Assembly (NCBI GenBank): GCA_934045905.1 | Contig: OW203768.1 | Span: 4,306,316-4,370,315, forward strand | Reading direction: 5' to 3' | DNA length: 64,000 nucleotides | Source of the DNA: Leuctra nigra | Lineage: Eukaryota > Arthropoda > Insecta > Plecoptera > Leuctridae | Part shown: in pieces, positions 23,257 to 38,200 of the stretch | Numbering within the stretch: the first letter of the stretch is position 1 | How the letters are laid out: each line of letters opens with the position of its first letter | Notes under the pieces: model-generated | The model's database searches: none | The model's input: only the letters and a program-made list of their open reading frames with translations | Told to the model about the DNA's origin: nothing | Translations under genes and position numbers: made by a program

Positions 23257-26200
23257 CTAGAACCTCGCCTGCAGTGGCTGAGGTTGGTTCAAAAAGTTCA
23301 TCTGCATTTCTTCAACTCTTCTACTCGGCCACATGTGACTCCTCGAGGCAAGATTGCGCTTGAAATCTTTCAGCATTTTGGTGTTGGAGCCTTTGCCCTG
23401 GGTCAGCTGCTGGGTCGGCATTGGGAAGAGAGCAGAGTGGTCCAACTGTTGGAACGCTTGAGTTTCATACCCATAGGGTTGAGAGCGCAGTCTCTCTTCA
23501 CCTGAAATCAATTACATTTAAATTACTACAAAAAAGAATAACTCAAAAGATGGGACTCAATCAGGGAATATTATGCAAACGATTTTTAAAATCCAATATT
23601 TCAAAGTAACAACATATTTGTTGGTATCACACTATTTTCACAATAAAAGTGTAAAATTTCATTAGTAAATGTAAAATTAAAAAAACTTTGAACATTTTGA
23701 CGGGAAAACGCCATCCCGGCGGATGATGTCATATTTTATTGTAACCATGGCAACATCATTGTTGGTTGATATAAATGACATCACTCGCCGGGATGGCGTT
23801 TTCCCGCCAAAATTTACACTGATTTTCAATATAGTATTTATTAATGAAATGTACACTTTTTGTGTGAAAAAAGTGTGATTTACCATCAAATATGTTGTTA
23901 TTTTGAATTATAATTTTTATTAGAATCATGCATCATGCTAATGAGAGTCAAGCTAGTGATCAAGGGATAATGGGTTATTATTATTATTAAAGCAGATTGT
24001 TTACAGCACTTCAGGCCGTATTCTGCATCCTAAATGCCATTTATCTTTATTTAAGAAGTCTCCATCGCGAAGACCTCTTCTTCTCATGGCAGTGTCAACT
24101 CCTTCTGCCCACCTCCTCCTTGGTCTTCCTCTCTTTCTTCTTCTTGACGGTACCCATGACCAGGCTCTCATTGGCAATCTTTCATCTGGCATCCTTCTCA
24201 GATGGCCATACCATAAGAGTTGCTTCATCTCTATGTAATCCGTCAGTGATGTCTCCACTCCCATCATTTCCCGTATACGGTCGTTCCTCACATGGTCGAG
24301 TATCGTAACCTTGCAGCATCTTCTCCAGTACCCCATCTCCATTGCTCGGACTCTTTGTGCCATTCGGGAAGATAAGGTCCAGATTTCTGATCCATAGGAA
24401 GCGCAGCTTTCAACGAATGAGTTGTAAATACGTGTTTTTGTCTTGGTTGAGATGACATCGTTCCAAAGCACTGGGTGTAATTGTCTGGTGATCGCTCTTC
24501 CTCTGCCCAGCTTGTTCAGCACATCCCTCTCATCCGTTCCGTCAGCCGTCAATGTCACACCTAGATATTTGTACTCTGTTGTTAATCTTATAATACCTTT
24601 ATCGGTTACCATGTCTTGACCCTCTCTTCCAATGACCATACATTGAGTCTTATCCATATTCACTTCTAAGCCCCAGGAATCGTATTCTTCTATAAGCTTT
24701 CTCATCATGTATTCTGCGTCGTGTTCATCTTCAGCAAGAACCACCTGATCGTCTGCGAATAGTAAAGAGTGTATATATTCTTTCCCAATTTTAACACCCA
24801 TCGAACTACATTTCCTAGACCAATTCTCTAAAACCCTGTTCACGTATATTTTGAACAGGGTTGGTGACAAAGGACACCCCTGCCTAACACCTTTGTTGAT
24901 TTTAAATTCTTCTGAATATGATTGTCCACTTTTTACGCAACTTACAGCATTTTCATAGAGCTTTTTAATAGCATTCACATAAACTGTTTCGATCCCTTGA
25001 TCTTCCAGAGCCTCCCATAATTTATTTAAAGGAACGCTGTCAAATGCCTTTTTAAGATCTACGAAAATCAGGTGTAATTCACTTCCATGTGCAATACTCT
25101 TGTCCATAAGTTGTTTTATACAGAAAAGGTTGTCTACACATGATCTCCCGCTCCTGAAACCACTTTGTTCTTCTGTGACTCTAGCTTGCTGTTCTAACCG
25201 CTTAGTCAGAATTCGTCCATACAGCCTACCTATCGACGACAAAACGCTGATCCCTCTGTAGTTTCCACAGTTCTTCCTGTCTCCTTTTTTATAGATGGAG
25301 CTGATGTAGCTCAATTTCCATTCTCCCGGTACTTCACCTCCACGCAAGCATTCAGTGAATATACCGGCCAGGGATTCAATAGTTACTAACGGAGCATTTT
25401 TTATAAGTTCGATAGGTATACTTCCAGGACCAGCTGATCTATTATTCTTCGTGGATTTTAGAGCCATCATGATCTCTGCACATGTCACCTCCTCACATAC
25501 TTCTCCAAGAGCTATTGGCACTGATGTGTATTGTATGTTGCTGTATAGCGGTCTGTTCTCGGTCAGCAGTTCTTGATAATGCTTTTGCCATTTCTGATGT
25601 CCAATTGGGTCTATCCTTAACTGTTGCTGTGTGTTCGTCTTCAACGATCCCAGTGTCTTCCAAGCCAATCTTGAACGCGAGCTTCCTAACAGTGAATTAA
25701 TTTCATCACACTTTCTATCCCAGAAAGTGTTCTTAGCTTTCTTAATCTCTTTCTTCACCATATAATTATAGCGCATGTACAACCGTCTATCTTCACCATC
25801 TTTGGTTGACAGCCACCTTTGGTAAAGTCTTCTCTTTTCTTCTGTTAGGTGTTCCAAGCTATCATTCCACCAATGTGGGTTTTGGAGATTCTTCTTCTTT
25901 CTTCCATAATCTACTGTGCCTAATGCCTCTGAAGCAGCTTGATGTACATAGTTCTTCAGCAATAGATATCTTTGTTCTGGAGTCCCTTCTAATATGGCGT
26001 TCATTTTCCCAGCTAATCTAAGCTTATACAAGAATACAGTCGAGTCATTTTCAAAACCCCGTAGGTCATACTTCGGTTCCTGAAGTTTTGAAGATCCTTG
26101 GTCTATATTTGGTTCAATTGATTTACTCCTATAATTTCTGTAATTTATATGAACCTTTGCTTTTACTAAAAAATGATCTGAACCGCACTGTGCGCCTCTC

Positions 26201-29200
26201 TGGACTTTTACATCTAATACTTTAATGCGAGTATTTTTTTTGATGACGATGTAGTCAATAATGGACTTGTAGCCTCTGGTGGGCTGGAACCAGGTGAACT
26301 TATGGATATCTTTATGACGGAAAAATCCATTCATAATACTGAAAGAGAATTGAGAACAAATCTCAATCAATCTGGTTCCGTTATCATTTACCAAATCCTC
26401 TCCATATTGCCCTACGATCTCGTCGTTTCTCCTTTTTCCCACTCTACCATTAAAGTCGCCCATCACAACAATTTCTTTTCGATCCCCAATATTTCCTAAC
26501 ACTTCCGTCAACTTATCCATAAAATCGTCTTTGACCTGCCGGTCTGCGTCATCATTTGGCGAATAAACGCCTACTATTACTAACCTATGCTGCTGAAGTG
26601 CAAGTTCTAGGGTGATCAAACGTTCGTCAATTGCTGTCCAGTTTACAATTTTATTTTTCAGCTTTTTATGTACTGCAATCGATACTCCGGCCTTTGCCCT
26701 TCTATCCTTGTCTACTCCGCTGTAGAAATGGACGTAATCTTGCAATATTTCATTTCCATTACCCTTCTTTTTAGTTTCCGATAGGACAGCAATATCGATT
26801 TGGAGATTTGCAAGCTCCTTGAAAACCTCTGGGTACTTATTGCTAATCCCTTGGACATTCCAACATCCGATACTCATATTCCGTTTAACTCGCCGAGGTC
26901 GATTACCATTTGATCCGTCCGGGTTCCGAGGCAATTTAGGATTGTTGTTTGCAATGTTGTTATTTTCCGAGTGATGAGGAGCAGGCCCATCGCCTCAACC
27001 CCCAGACTTGGAGGACCAGGATTTTCTGTCGGGGTTGTCTCCCTTAGCCAAGAGTTTCCGGTTTTAAGGCGCCGAAGGATCGCCTGTCACCCTCTTCCGT
27101 TAGCTACGTGACGACCATCCATTGGCCGCCACGCATTGCCCGGGAGTCACGCCGTGGACGTGGAAGTAGGATTTGCTAGCCATTGCTGACTCGAGACCTC
27201 GAGCTTGCCTCATGGCAAAACCAGCGGGCATTAACTAGGTTTTAATGAGATACACCCACTTGGCATAGGTATACCTCCCTAGTACCCATAGCTAGCCTTT
27301 GACCTCCCTAAGGGTTACTTTGGTAATTATTTATAACTTTTAATATTTATTTTTTTCATTATCTATAAAACATTATAAACCTTGTTTTACGGAACAAAAA
27401 CTAAAAAAACGTATCCATTTTCTATTTGAGCTGAATTTAAACCTACATTTACAAAAGTCTATAAATTGAATGCTTGACACACGAAATACTTGACCTCTGC
27501 CTGGAACTGGCTGGAACTGGCTGGAACTGGCTGGAACCTACCTGGATAGGCCACCACGTGGTCCTGTGTGGAGGCTGTCTTGACGGACATCTCTCTGCTG
27601 CCTCCCATCTGTAACACAACAGCACGGTGGCAGACGTATACGTACACCCACCTCCAAGTGTTCCTATCGTTTTATACATTGTGCTCTTATGAGAAAGACA
27701 GTACGAACACTTGGATGTGGGTGTACTACATGTCACACGTACACTCGACAATTCATACAACGGTATTTGGACGAAACAGATTGGCTGCTGGTCAGGTTCC
27801 TTGACATCAATCCTTGTTATTATCAATGAAATCAGAGCTCACATACTAGAGTTAGATGACGAGTAAGACGATTCAAATCTTTTTCAGACATACTGTTTCT
27901 TTCAAATACCGTTTTATCTTTTGTTGGGTGTACATACATCATGGCGAGTGTTTATACTCTATCGATATAGACAATCAGAAGTAGTTTTTCACTTTCAGGT
28001 CCCCGTGTTGTCCATAGGAGAGAATGAACAACTTCTGACATTCTGAAAGTCACTGCACATTCCATTGAATTTTAGTAAAAAATCACGTTTAACCTCAAAA
28101 TTTACAAAAATATTTTTTAAAATTAACAAAAAAGAACGAAGTACATGCCCCCTTTACTCATGATAAAAGTTATTCCTTAGCTTGCATCCCCCCCCCCCCC
28201 CCCCCCCAACCGACCCCCAAACCAATTGTACCAAATACAATTGAGGTACAAGATAAAAGTACCCTGAGGAGCCACTCACATACTTTGTTACTGATGAGAG
28301 CGATGCGCATGTTACGCAATCGAGCAGTCGCCGCCTTCACTTGTCGATCGACATCGTCCAGATCCTTCTTCAGACTGTGCTCGATCGTCTGCAATCAGAA
28401 GGCAATTCCATTCACATACAATCATGTCGCACTGTTCTGCAGCGAGGCTAATGGCGACGGATGCATGATAATTATCATGATGATGAAGATGAAGATGATG
28501 AAGATGATGAAGATGGACGGTGGGAAGAAGGCGGTCGTGGCCTATTAGTAGTGGAATTTCCTAACATCTGCATGTTGATTGAGGGAAACTTTGAAATAAT
28601 CTGTCAGGAAGAACGGATTTGGGTATCGAACCCAGGACCTCCTTGATTTCATTTCTAGGAGAGAAATATCTCGAGAGAAACTTGAGTTTTTAGTAATCAC
28701 AAAATTTTGATTTTAGTAATCAAATTTTAGCAAGTCAAATTAGCACTATTGATACTATTTTTTTTTATTTCTTATACTTATGTTTTTATTGGTGTATTTT
28801 ACTTGTGTGTATAACAAATAAAGAATATTGAACAAAAAAACTTATCATTGCCCCAATACGATTTATTGTGACTGTTCACTTTTTTATCTACAGAAGCATA
28901 TAATATTCGATAAACATAATAATATGAGTTGCCTAAATACAACCTGTCACCTCCACGACCACATTACATTCTGAGAAAATTCTGAGATCATGAAAAACCA
29001 TAGCAAGTCCTATACTAGATGCCCAGGCAGTTCTCAGTCTACGGTATGAAAGGGAAGAACATTTTAAGTGTATGTTGTACAAATCACAGCAACGTATTGA
29101 TTGTAACCGGTGGGCTTTAAATCTCATGTGTTGTCCCGGACTCGGGTATGCGCGCGTCGGAGGAACCGATTATTTTTTTAAAATTTTTGCTATTGATTTT

Positions 29201-32200
29201 TTTTATTGATTTTTTTATGATCTTCCGATTTTTTTATTTTTTTATAGTGATCTTTTTGATTTTTTTAAATGATTTTTTTCTTTTTTCTTTTTAATTTACG
29301 TGATTTTTTTTGATGTTTTTTATGTGATTTCCCCCCCCCCCCCCCAAAGTGTACACTGATTTTTTTAGTTGTTATCACCCCTCGGGAGTAACATTACCAT
29401 GTCCATCCACTCCGCCAAGGCCACTGCGCGCTGATGGAAGTTCGAGTAGCACATCCCGGCGTGCTCGAAGCGGTCGCTGATCTGGATGTCCGTGAAGATG
29501 TAGACAATCGCCTGGAACACGCAACACATGATGTACTGATGGGAGTTCCAGTAGCACATCCCGGCGTGCTCGAAGCGGTCGCTGATCTGGATGTCCGTGA
29601 AGATGTAGACAATCGCCTGGAACACGCAACACATGATGTACTGATGGGAGTTCGAGTAGCACATCCCGGCGTGCTCGAAGCGGTCGCTGATCTGGATGTC
29701 CGTGAAGATGTAGACAATCGCCTGGAACACGCAACACATGATGTACTGATGGGAGTTCGAGTAGCACATCCCGGCGTGCTCGAAGCGGTCGCTGATCTGG
29801 ATGTCCGTGAAGATGTAGACAATCGCCTGGAACACGCAACACACGATGTACTGATGGGAGTTCGAGTAGCACATCTCGGCGTGCTCGAAGCGGTCGCTGA
29901 TCTGGATGTCCGTGAAGATGTAGACAATCGCCTGGAACACGCAACACATGATGTACTGATGGGAGTTCGAGTAGCACATCCCGGCGTGCTCGAAGCGGTC
30001 GCTGATCTGGATGTCCGTGAAGATGTAGACAATCGCCTGGAACACGCAACACATGATGTACTGATGGGAGTTCGAGTAGCACATCCCGGCGTGCTCGAAG
30101 CGGTCGCTGATCTGGATGTCCGTGAAGATGAAGACAATCGCCTGGAACACGCAACACGTGATGTACTGATGGGAGTTCGAGTAGCACATCCCGGCGTGCT
30201 CGAAGCGGTCGCTGATCTGGATGTCCGTGAAGATGTAGACAATCGCCTGGAACACGCAACACATGATGTACTGATGGGAGTTCGAGTAGCACATCCCGGC
30301 GTGCTCGAAGCGGTCGCTGATCTGGATGTCCGTGAAGATGTAGACAATCGCCTGGAACACGCAAGACATGATGTACTGATGGGAGTTCGAGTAGCACATC
30401 CCGGCGTGCTCGAAGCGGTCGCTGATCTGGATGTCCGTGAAGATGTAGACAATCGCCTGGAACACGCAAGACATGATGTACTGATGGAAGTTCCAGTAGC
30501 ACATCCCGGCGTGCTCGAAGCGGTCGCTGATCTGGATGTCCGTGAAGATGTAGACAATCGCCTGGAACACGCAACACATGATGTACTGATGGGAGTTCGA
30601 GTAGCACATCCCGGCGTGCTCGAAGCGGTCGCTGATCTGGATGTCCGTGAAGATGTAGACAATCGCCTGGAACACGCAACACATGATGTACTGATGGGAG
30701 TTCGAGTAGCACATCCCGGCGTGCTCGAAGCGGTCGCTGATCTGGATGTCCGTGAAGATGTAGACAATCGCCTGGAACACGCAACACGTAATGTACTGAT
30801 GGGAGTTCGAGTAGCACATCCCAGCGTGCTCGAAGCGGTCGCTGATCTGGATGTCCGTGAAGATGTAGACAATCGCCTGGAACACGCAACACGTGATGTA
30901 CTGATGGGAGTTCGAGTAGTACATCCCGGCGTGCTCGAAGCGGTCGCTGATCTGGATGTCCGTGAAGATGTAGACAATCGCCTGGAACACGCAACACACG
31001 ATGTACTGATGGGAGTTCGAGTAGCACATCTCGGCGTGCTCGAAGCGGTCGCTGATCTGGATGTCCGTGAAGATGTAGACAATCGCCTGGAACACGCAAC
31101 ACATGATGTACTGATGGGAGTTCGAGTAGCACATCCCGGCGTGCTCGAAGCGGTCGCTGATCTGGATGTCCGTGAAGATGTAGACATCGCCTGGAACACG
31201 CAACACGTGATGTACTGATGGAAGTTCGAGTAGCACATCCCGGCGTGCTCGAAGCGGTCGCTGATCTGGATGTCCGTGAAGATGTAGACAATCGCCTGGA
31301 ACACGCAAGACATGATGTACTGATGGAAGTTCCAGTAGCACATCCCGGCGTGCTCGAAGCGGTCGCTGATCTGGATGTCCGTGAAGATGTAGACAATCGC
31401 CTGGAACACGCAACACGTGATGTACTGATGGGAGTTCGAGTAGCACATCCCGGCGTGCTCGAAGCGGTCGCTGATCTGGATGTCCGTGAAGATGTAGACA
31501 ATCGCCTGGAACACGCAACACATGATGTACTGATGGGAGTTCGAGTAGCACATCCCGGCGTGCTCGAAGCGGTCGCTGATCTGGATGTCCGTGAAGATGT
31601 AGACAATCGCCTGGAACACGCAACACGTGATGTACTGATGGGAGTTCGAGTAGCACATCCCGGCGTGCTCGAAGCGGTCGCTGATCTGGATGTCCGTGAA
31701 GATGTAGACAATCGCCTGGAACACGCAACACGTGATGTACTGATGGGAGTTCGAGTAGCACATCCCGGCGTGCTCGAAGCGGTCGCTGATCTGGATGTCC
31801 GTGAAGATGTAGACAATCGCCTGGAACACGCAACACGTGATGTACTGATGGGAGTTCGAGTAGAACATCCCGGCATGCTCGAAGCGGTCGCTGATCTGGA
31901 TGTCCGTGAAGATGTAGACAATCGCCTGGAAAATACAACACCACGCTTTGAAATGTGGAGAGGGGAAGGTTCAGCTTCTACATCGTATCGTACATACTAA
32001 ATCTACTAAACCGAACCGAACGTTTTAAAAGTTATAACTACTTTAAAATTCCGAATTCGGCCCAAATACGATTCACGGCCATATGGATTAACATTGCATC
32101 GAATCGTATTCGGGCCGAATCCGGAATATTATAGTTATTGAGCGAGCGTAGCGAGCGTCACCACGGTACTCTTATGGCACTTTCTCTGTGTGGTTTTTTT

Positions 32201-35200
32201 TTTTTTTTTTTTTTTTTTTTGTGTTCACAGCCCAAGTCAAACGGCACAACCAATCGATCTGAAACTTTGCACATATACTAACGTATTCTATGCGGTCCCT
32301 GGGATCGTTTTTGAATGGGCTCATGTGATTGGTTCAAATTTAAAAAAATATATCTTTCGATTGGTTGTTCCGATCAATTTGAAATTTTGACAAGTCATTA
32401 CGACCAACATTGTACCCACTCCTACAAAGTTTCAGCCAAATCCTCTAATTGGTTAAAATTTAAAAAAATCTTTTATGTGATTTTTGAAATTTAAACTAGA
32501 ACCGTATGACCGATCAACTTAAAACTTTGCATGGTCATTAAGACCAACATTATCTGTAGTTTTGACAATTTTCAGACTAATCTGTGTTTAAATCCAAAAG
32601 TTATTGACGTTTTACGGACATTTTGCGTGTTGGCTGTCAAATTTCTCGAAAATGTTGATCACGGCTTCTTCGACTCTTTATAGTTCCAAGGTAGTTAGAG
32701 CAGAAACTTTCAAGCGTATGAAACTGATATGACCGTTCAACAGATCGATCTAATATTGTGTAAGAACACACACTTATATTATCATGAGTGGTCCCATGTC
32801 TATTTTTTTAAAGAGATCCTGTGATTTTTAAATATTAACGAGGAACAGTTCAATCAGAAAGGTTCAAAAGGTTCAAGCTTTGCATGGTTATTGGGACTAA
32901 TGTTTTAGGAATATTTTGAGATTGTTATACTTGAGTCTGACGAAATTCAAGAATTATTGGTTTTTAATGATATTTTCTATAGACATAATTTCGGTTCGAG
33001 GTGTTGCGCGTGTCCGTGCTCGCTCATCAACGCGTTACACAGAGCGTTTTCCTAGTAGAATACTACCCTCAGTTTACTGAAAAATATAATATGAACGTTT
33101 TGAAAGTTCAGTTACCTACACTACACTGCAAAATATATGAACGTTTTGAAAGTTCAAGTTCAAACAGGAGTGAAACTTAAAGCATAGAGTTCCTTGAAAA
33201 AGTAACCAAGTTCTTTCGTCTTTTACAAGAAACATTTTGAATTTGATTTAGAAAATTGTTATTAATAACACATAGTGTGATAAGTGCGAAAATAAATTCG
33301 GGCTGTCTATTTTTAAGCTTTTCAATATTCTACGCCCTGATTCCAATACTAATTGTTCTTATCAACTAGCATGAATAGTCATCACTCTCATAGGAACACT
33401 TGGAGAGAAGAGTAAGAAGATTTCACAGAATTCAACTGAAAACAGTTTACGAAATCAGTCACCTAATCAATTTAGTGCAACAAAAAAGTGCTATCTTATA
33501 TTTGGCACAGATAATTACAAATTATTTACAAAAGATGGCAAAGATATTGACGGGGAGTACCCGTGTTAAATTGGTCAAGAGGGATTCAAGATTTAGTGTA
33601 TATAAGACGTTAGATGCATTCCATGTTTAATGTCACTTGAATTCTGACTACAAAGAAACGTCATCAGTATATTCTTCTTCTTGATTGATCTTGGAATTAT
33701 CAGGTACAGTTGACTTTATTACCAATACAGTATATTACTATTAAGTGATTAACCCTTTAACTAGTGAGTTAATTCAGTAGCACCTGTCAAGAAGTTAATA
33801 ATACCTAACGTATTTTAAAAAAAAACTTTAGGATGAGTTAGGAAGCAACTTTTGTAAGATTTGGTTGTACAAGTTTTTGATATTGCCAAACAAAAAGAAA
33901 CAATATGTACATTTTTAATGATTATGTTGAATATGTCAAACGACGGGATACGGGTATACTATAGTTAAAGGGTTAATATACACGTACATATCGGTACATT
34001 TAAAAGTACCTAGACCAAGATCTATTTTATATAATTGAGCGAGCGTAGCGAGCGTCACCACGGTACTCTTACGGCACTTTCTCTGTGTGTTTTTTTTTGT
34101 TTTTTTTTGTTTTTTTTGTGTTCACTGCCCAGGTCAAACGGCACAACCAATCGATCTGAAATTTTGCACATATACTAACGTAATCTATGCGGTCCCTGGG
34201 ATCGTTTTTGAACGGGCTCATGTGATTGGTTCAAATTTAAAAAAAAATATCTTTCGATTGGTAGTTCCGATCAATTTGAAATTTTGACTAGTCATGGCGA
34301 CCAACATTGTACCCAATCTTACAAAGTTTCAGCCAAATCCTCCCATTGGTTAAAATTTAAAAAAATCTTTTATGTCATTTTTTAAATTTAAACTTGAACC
34401 GTATGACTGAACAACTTAAAACTTTGCATGGTCATTGGGACTAACATTATCTGCATTTTTGACAATTTTCAGACTAATCTATGTTTAAATCCAAAAGTTA
34501 TTGACGTTTTACGGACATTTTGCGTGTTGGCTGTCAAATTTCTCGAAAATGTTGATCACGGCTACTTCGACTCTTTATAGTTGCTAGGTAGTTAGAGTAG
34601 AAACTTTCAAACGTATGAAACTGATATGACCATTCAACAGATCAATCTAATATTGTGTAAGTACACACAATAATATCATATGAGTGGTCCCAGGTCTATT
34701 TTTTTAAGAGATCCTGTGATTTTTGAATATTAACGAGGAAAAGTTCAATCAGAAAGGTTCAAAAGGTTCAAGCTTTGCATGGTTATTGGGACTAATGTTT
34801 TAGGACAATTTTGAGATTTTTATACTTGAGTCTGACGAAATTCAAGAATTATTGGCTTTTAATGATATTTTCGATAGACATAATTTCGGTTCGAGGTGTT
34901 GCGCCTGTCCGTGCTCGCTCATCAACGCGTTACACAGAGCGTTTTCCTAGTTACGTTTTTAGGTGGAAAAAAATACTTGATTTCGATTTGTAATGCGTGG
35001 ACGAAATATACACACAAAAAACGTATGATTTGATTTCCAACCTAACAAACAAACAAAACTATTTTAAACATAGGCGAGCCTCGAAATGTTGCCAAACTGA
35101 ACAAAACACAAAGTATTTTTTCAAGCTCTTGTAATAGGTACTATCTTTACCCATATGTACAGTTTATAAAATGTCTACCATGGTAATAATTTTAAGAATT

Positions 35201-38200
35201 CGTTTAAAACACCTGGTTTTATATTATGAAATTATGAACATCCTTGTGTTCAATTTATTAACTCGATTAAGCTCTAAAGATTATATAAAAGTGTGGCCAA
35301 TTGGTCCCAACCATCCAAAATTTCATCTTGATCGAACAACGGGATACAGTTAAATTGTCAACCAATTAAAGTGGATTTCAGGAATCATTTTGTGATTGTG
35401 ATTTCTGTATCAATGTCCTAGAAGTATCAAATTTCAGCTCGATCAGATGGTTGGTATTTAGGCTGTAATCCAAGATATGACAAGTATAGAAAGAGATTAG
35501 TGCCAAAGCTTATCTTGCAAGACACTTACTAATCAACAAGTGACAAATCACATCAATTCCTCGAAAATAACTGATTATTTATAGAAACATATATTTTATC
35601 TGTTAATTTGAACATACATCACTTACTCTTGAGTCGATAATGTTGATTAATTTATTTCTGGATACTGATCGTGTCTCAATCGTTTTGACTAGAAAGCACA
35701 TCATTATCCTCATATTTTACACATTTCCAGTCCAATCGGTCAAGAATTTACAGACTTATTGATGGAAAAGTACCAAATTCATGGTACATTGATCTCATAT
35801 CTGTTATTCAGTGGTTCCAGAGTGTATGTGGAAAGTTGCAATGCAAATCAGTATTGTAGTTAGCTCTGATTGAATAGAACGTGTTCAATTGGAAATTTTG
35901 CGCATATCCGGTGCTCGCTCATCAACACGTACACAGAGCGTTTTCCTATAACACAATCTCAATAGGATTGAGATTGGGTGTGATTGATATTAATTGGTCA
36001 CTCAATCAAGTACATTTCTTATCTGTAACTAAATATTTCAACATTTTTGCAATGGGTATTGATTGATTTGCTTATTTCAACAGATAAAGTTCTTTATTGA
36101 AAATTAATTAGAACAGAATAAGATAATTTTTCATTATTTGGCAATTGGTGCAAAAAAGTAAGCCAGGCTATAGGTAAACAGGCAATTAGTACACTGTTGT
36201 TTGGCTGAATTTTTGACATCAATTCGTGAATTTTCGTTTGAGGCAATAATCTTTTATGATTGAACATAACTAAAATTTGTGTTGTTCAGAATGTCACTGC
36301 GCATGTTCATTCTACTGAGCGTCCTGGCTGTTGCCATGGCAACCAACGATGACGTCACTCGGCTCAACAATGACGCAATACCACGTGACGTGTTCCCAGA
36401 CATAGGGGAATACTTCTATGTTGGAGTCCCATTGAACTGGACGGACGCTTTGCTCGTAAGTCAAGATGTCCACACGTAACAAAACTGAGCCAAGCCAAAG
36501 AGGAAAAGTCAAAAAGACAATTTGAAGAACCGCTCACGTTTCGTTGACGCAACACAATTTTAAATTAAAAATTTAATTTTCATATGGAAAAGTGTCCAAG
36601 AACCAATACATTTATAATTAATGTACACATATGAAAATATCGGAATGTCTTTTTCTAAACTGAAAGAAAATCTGTAACTTTCAACTTTCAAGTGATTTAT
36701 CTTGAAAATTTGTTCACGTGACCACTTTTTCTTGCCATATTATGGTACAGAACACAAAAACCATATTTCGAATTTTAACGATTTCTTAAGAAAGGGGAGT
36801 AAAGTAAAGTACTAACAAAGGCATCTTCCTCTGCAGGCATGTCAGGCAATCGACTCCCACCTTCTCATCATCAACTCGAACGAGGAGAGAATCGCCATTA
36901 AAGATATGATGATCAAGTATGACGTCACTTTCATCCATCTTGGATTCGGCGACCAATGGACGGAGGGGAAGTACAACGACATTTTAGGTAAAATCATCCT
37001 TGCTTGACACCAAAACACTCATGCAGTTTACTCATGCAGTAAAACTCTGGACTTGCAATCCGAATGTAAAGATTCCGATTACCGAAGGTATATTTACGAT
37101 TCCCGAGGCCTTTTCGTGGTTCCCTTATATTTGAGAGGCAAATGCTTCCTACTGATAGTACTCTTCTAGGACCCCGCTATCATTTATCAAGCTGATTACA
37201 CTTGCCGAAGCCGTAACGCATCATTCTAGCCTACAGCTCAAAGGAATTTCCAGATTTATCTCTGCAAGTGCCCATGAATCTACTCTGGGCGTCGAGGACT
37301 AACATTTGCGGACGCAACTTCTGCATAGCATGAGGCTGTATACGAGGATTCCCCCTACAACAGGGGTCGGCAACCTTTTTTGGTCAAGGAACCAATTTCC
37401 CAAAAATTAATAAATTACATAACAATGGGAGCCGCAGTAGATGTAATCAAATATAATACACCGATAATAATACATTGCATGACTAGTTTATTTTGATTAT
37501 TTGGTTTACTTTGATATTTTGACCCCCAGTTGTTGTCCCGCAGGGCGTTTTTGAGAAATTCACCATTTAAAAGTGATTCAGGGGTAAATCGAATTCTTCG
37601 ATTCCAGATCTTCATTTCAATTGTAAAAGAGCCATTAAAGAACCACAAAGGAGCCGCTGGTTGGCGACCCCTGACCTACACTCTGTTCTGCTCCCGTGAC
37701 GTATAGGTAACATGTTCCAGGCAAGCCCATCTCCTCCGCCTTCGACCTGGAGTATCAGTGGGCGGCGGGGAATCCGAAGGGCAACGCCACCTACACTCTG
37801 TTCTGCTCCCGTGACGTATAGGTAACATGTTCCAGGCAAGCCCATCTCCTCCGCCTTCGACCTGGAGTATCAGTGGGCGGCGGGGAATCCGAAGGGCAAC
37901 GCCACCTACACTCTGTTCTGCTCCCGTGACGTATAGGTAACATGTTCCAGGCAAGCCCATCTCCTCCGCCTTCGACCTGGAGTATCAGTGGGCGGCGGGG
38001 AATCCGAAGGGCAACGCCACCTACAACTGCGGAGGATTCAGCGCCCTCGGATTCCAGGACACGAGATGTGAGGACAAGAACACTTTCGTGTGCGAGACGA
38101 TTGAGCCGACGGCAGGCGAAGCGCCGTGAGTAGTCAGTACTACTTCAGTACTGCCGTCAGTACTGTCAGTACTTACACGTTCAGTTCTTGTTCGATGAGT

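Noticed and set aside
29431..31930. CRISPR-like array
   Set aside because: The units are contiguous, without variable spacers, and code for a eukaryotic exon. This is nuclear DNA with introns.
29431..31930. Dscam-like array of mutually exclusive exons
   Set aside because: The copies are almost identical and extra copies have no donor site, so they cannot be alternative cassette exons.
29365..32000. Open frames of 260-859 codons on both strands across the 105-bp array
   Set aside because: They exist only because the unit is 105 bp and lacks stops in several frames. Only the copy at 29398-29511 joins in phase with neighbouring exons.
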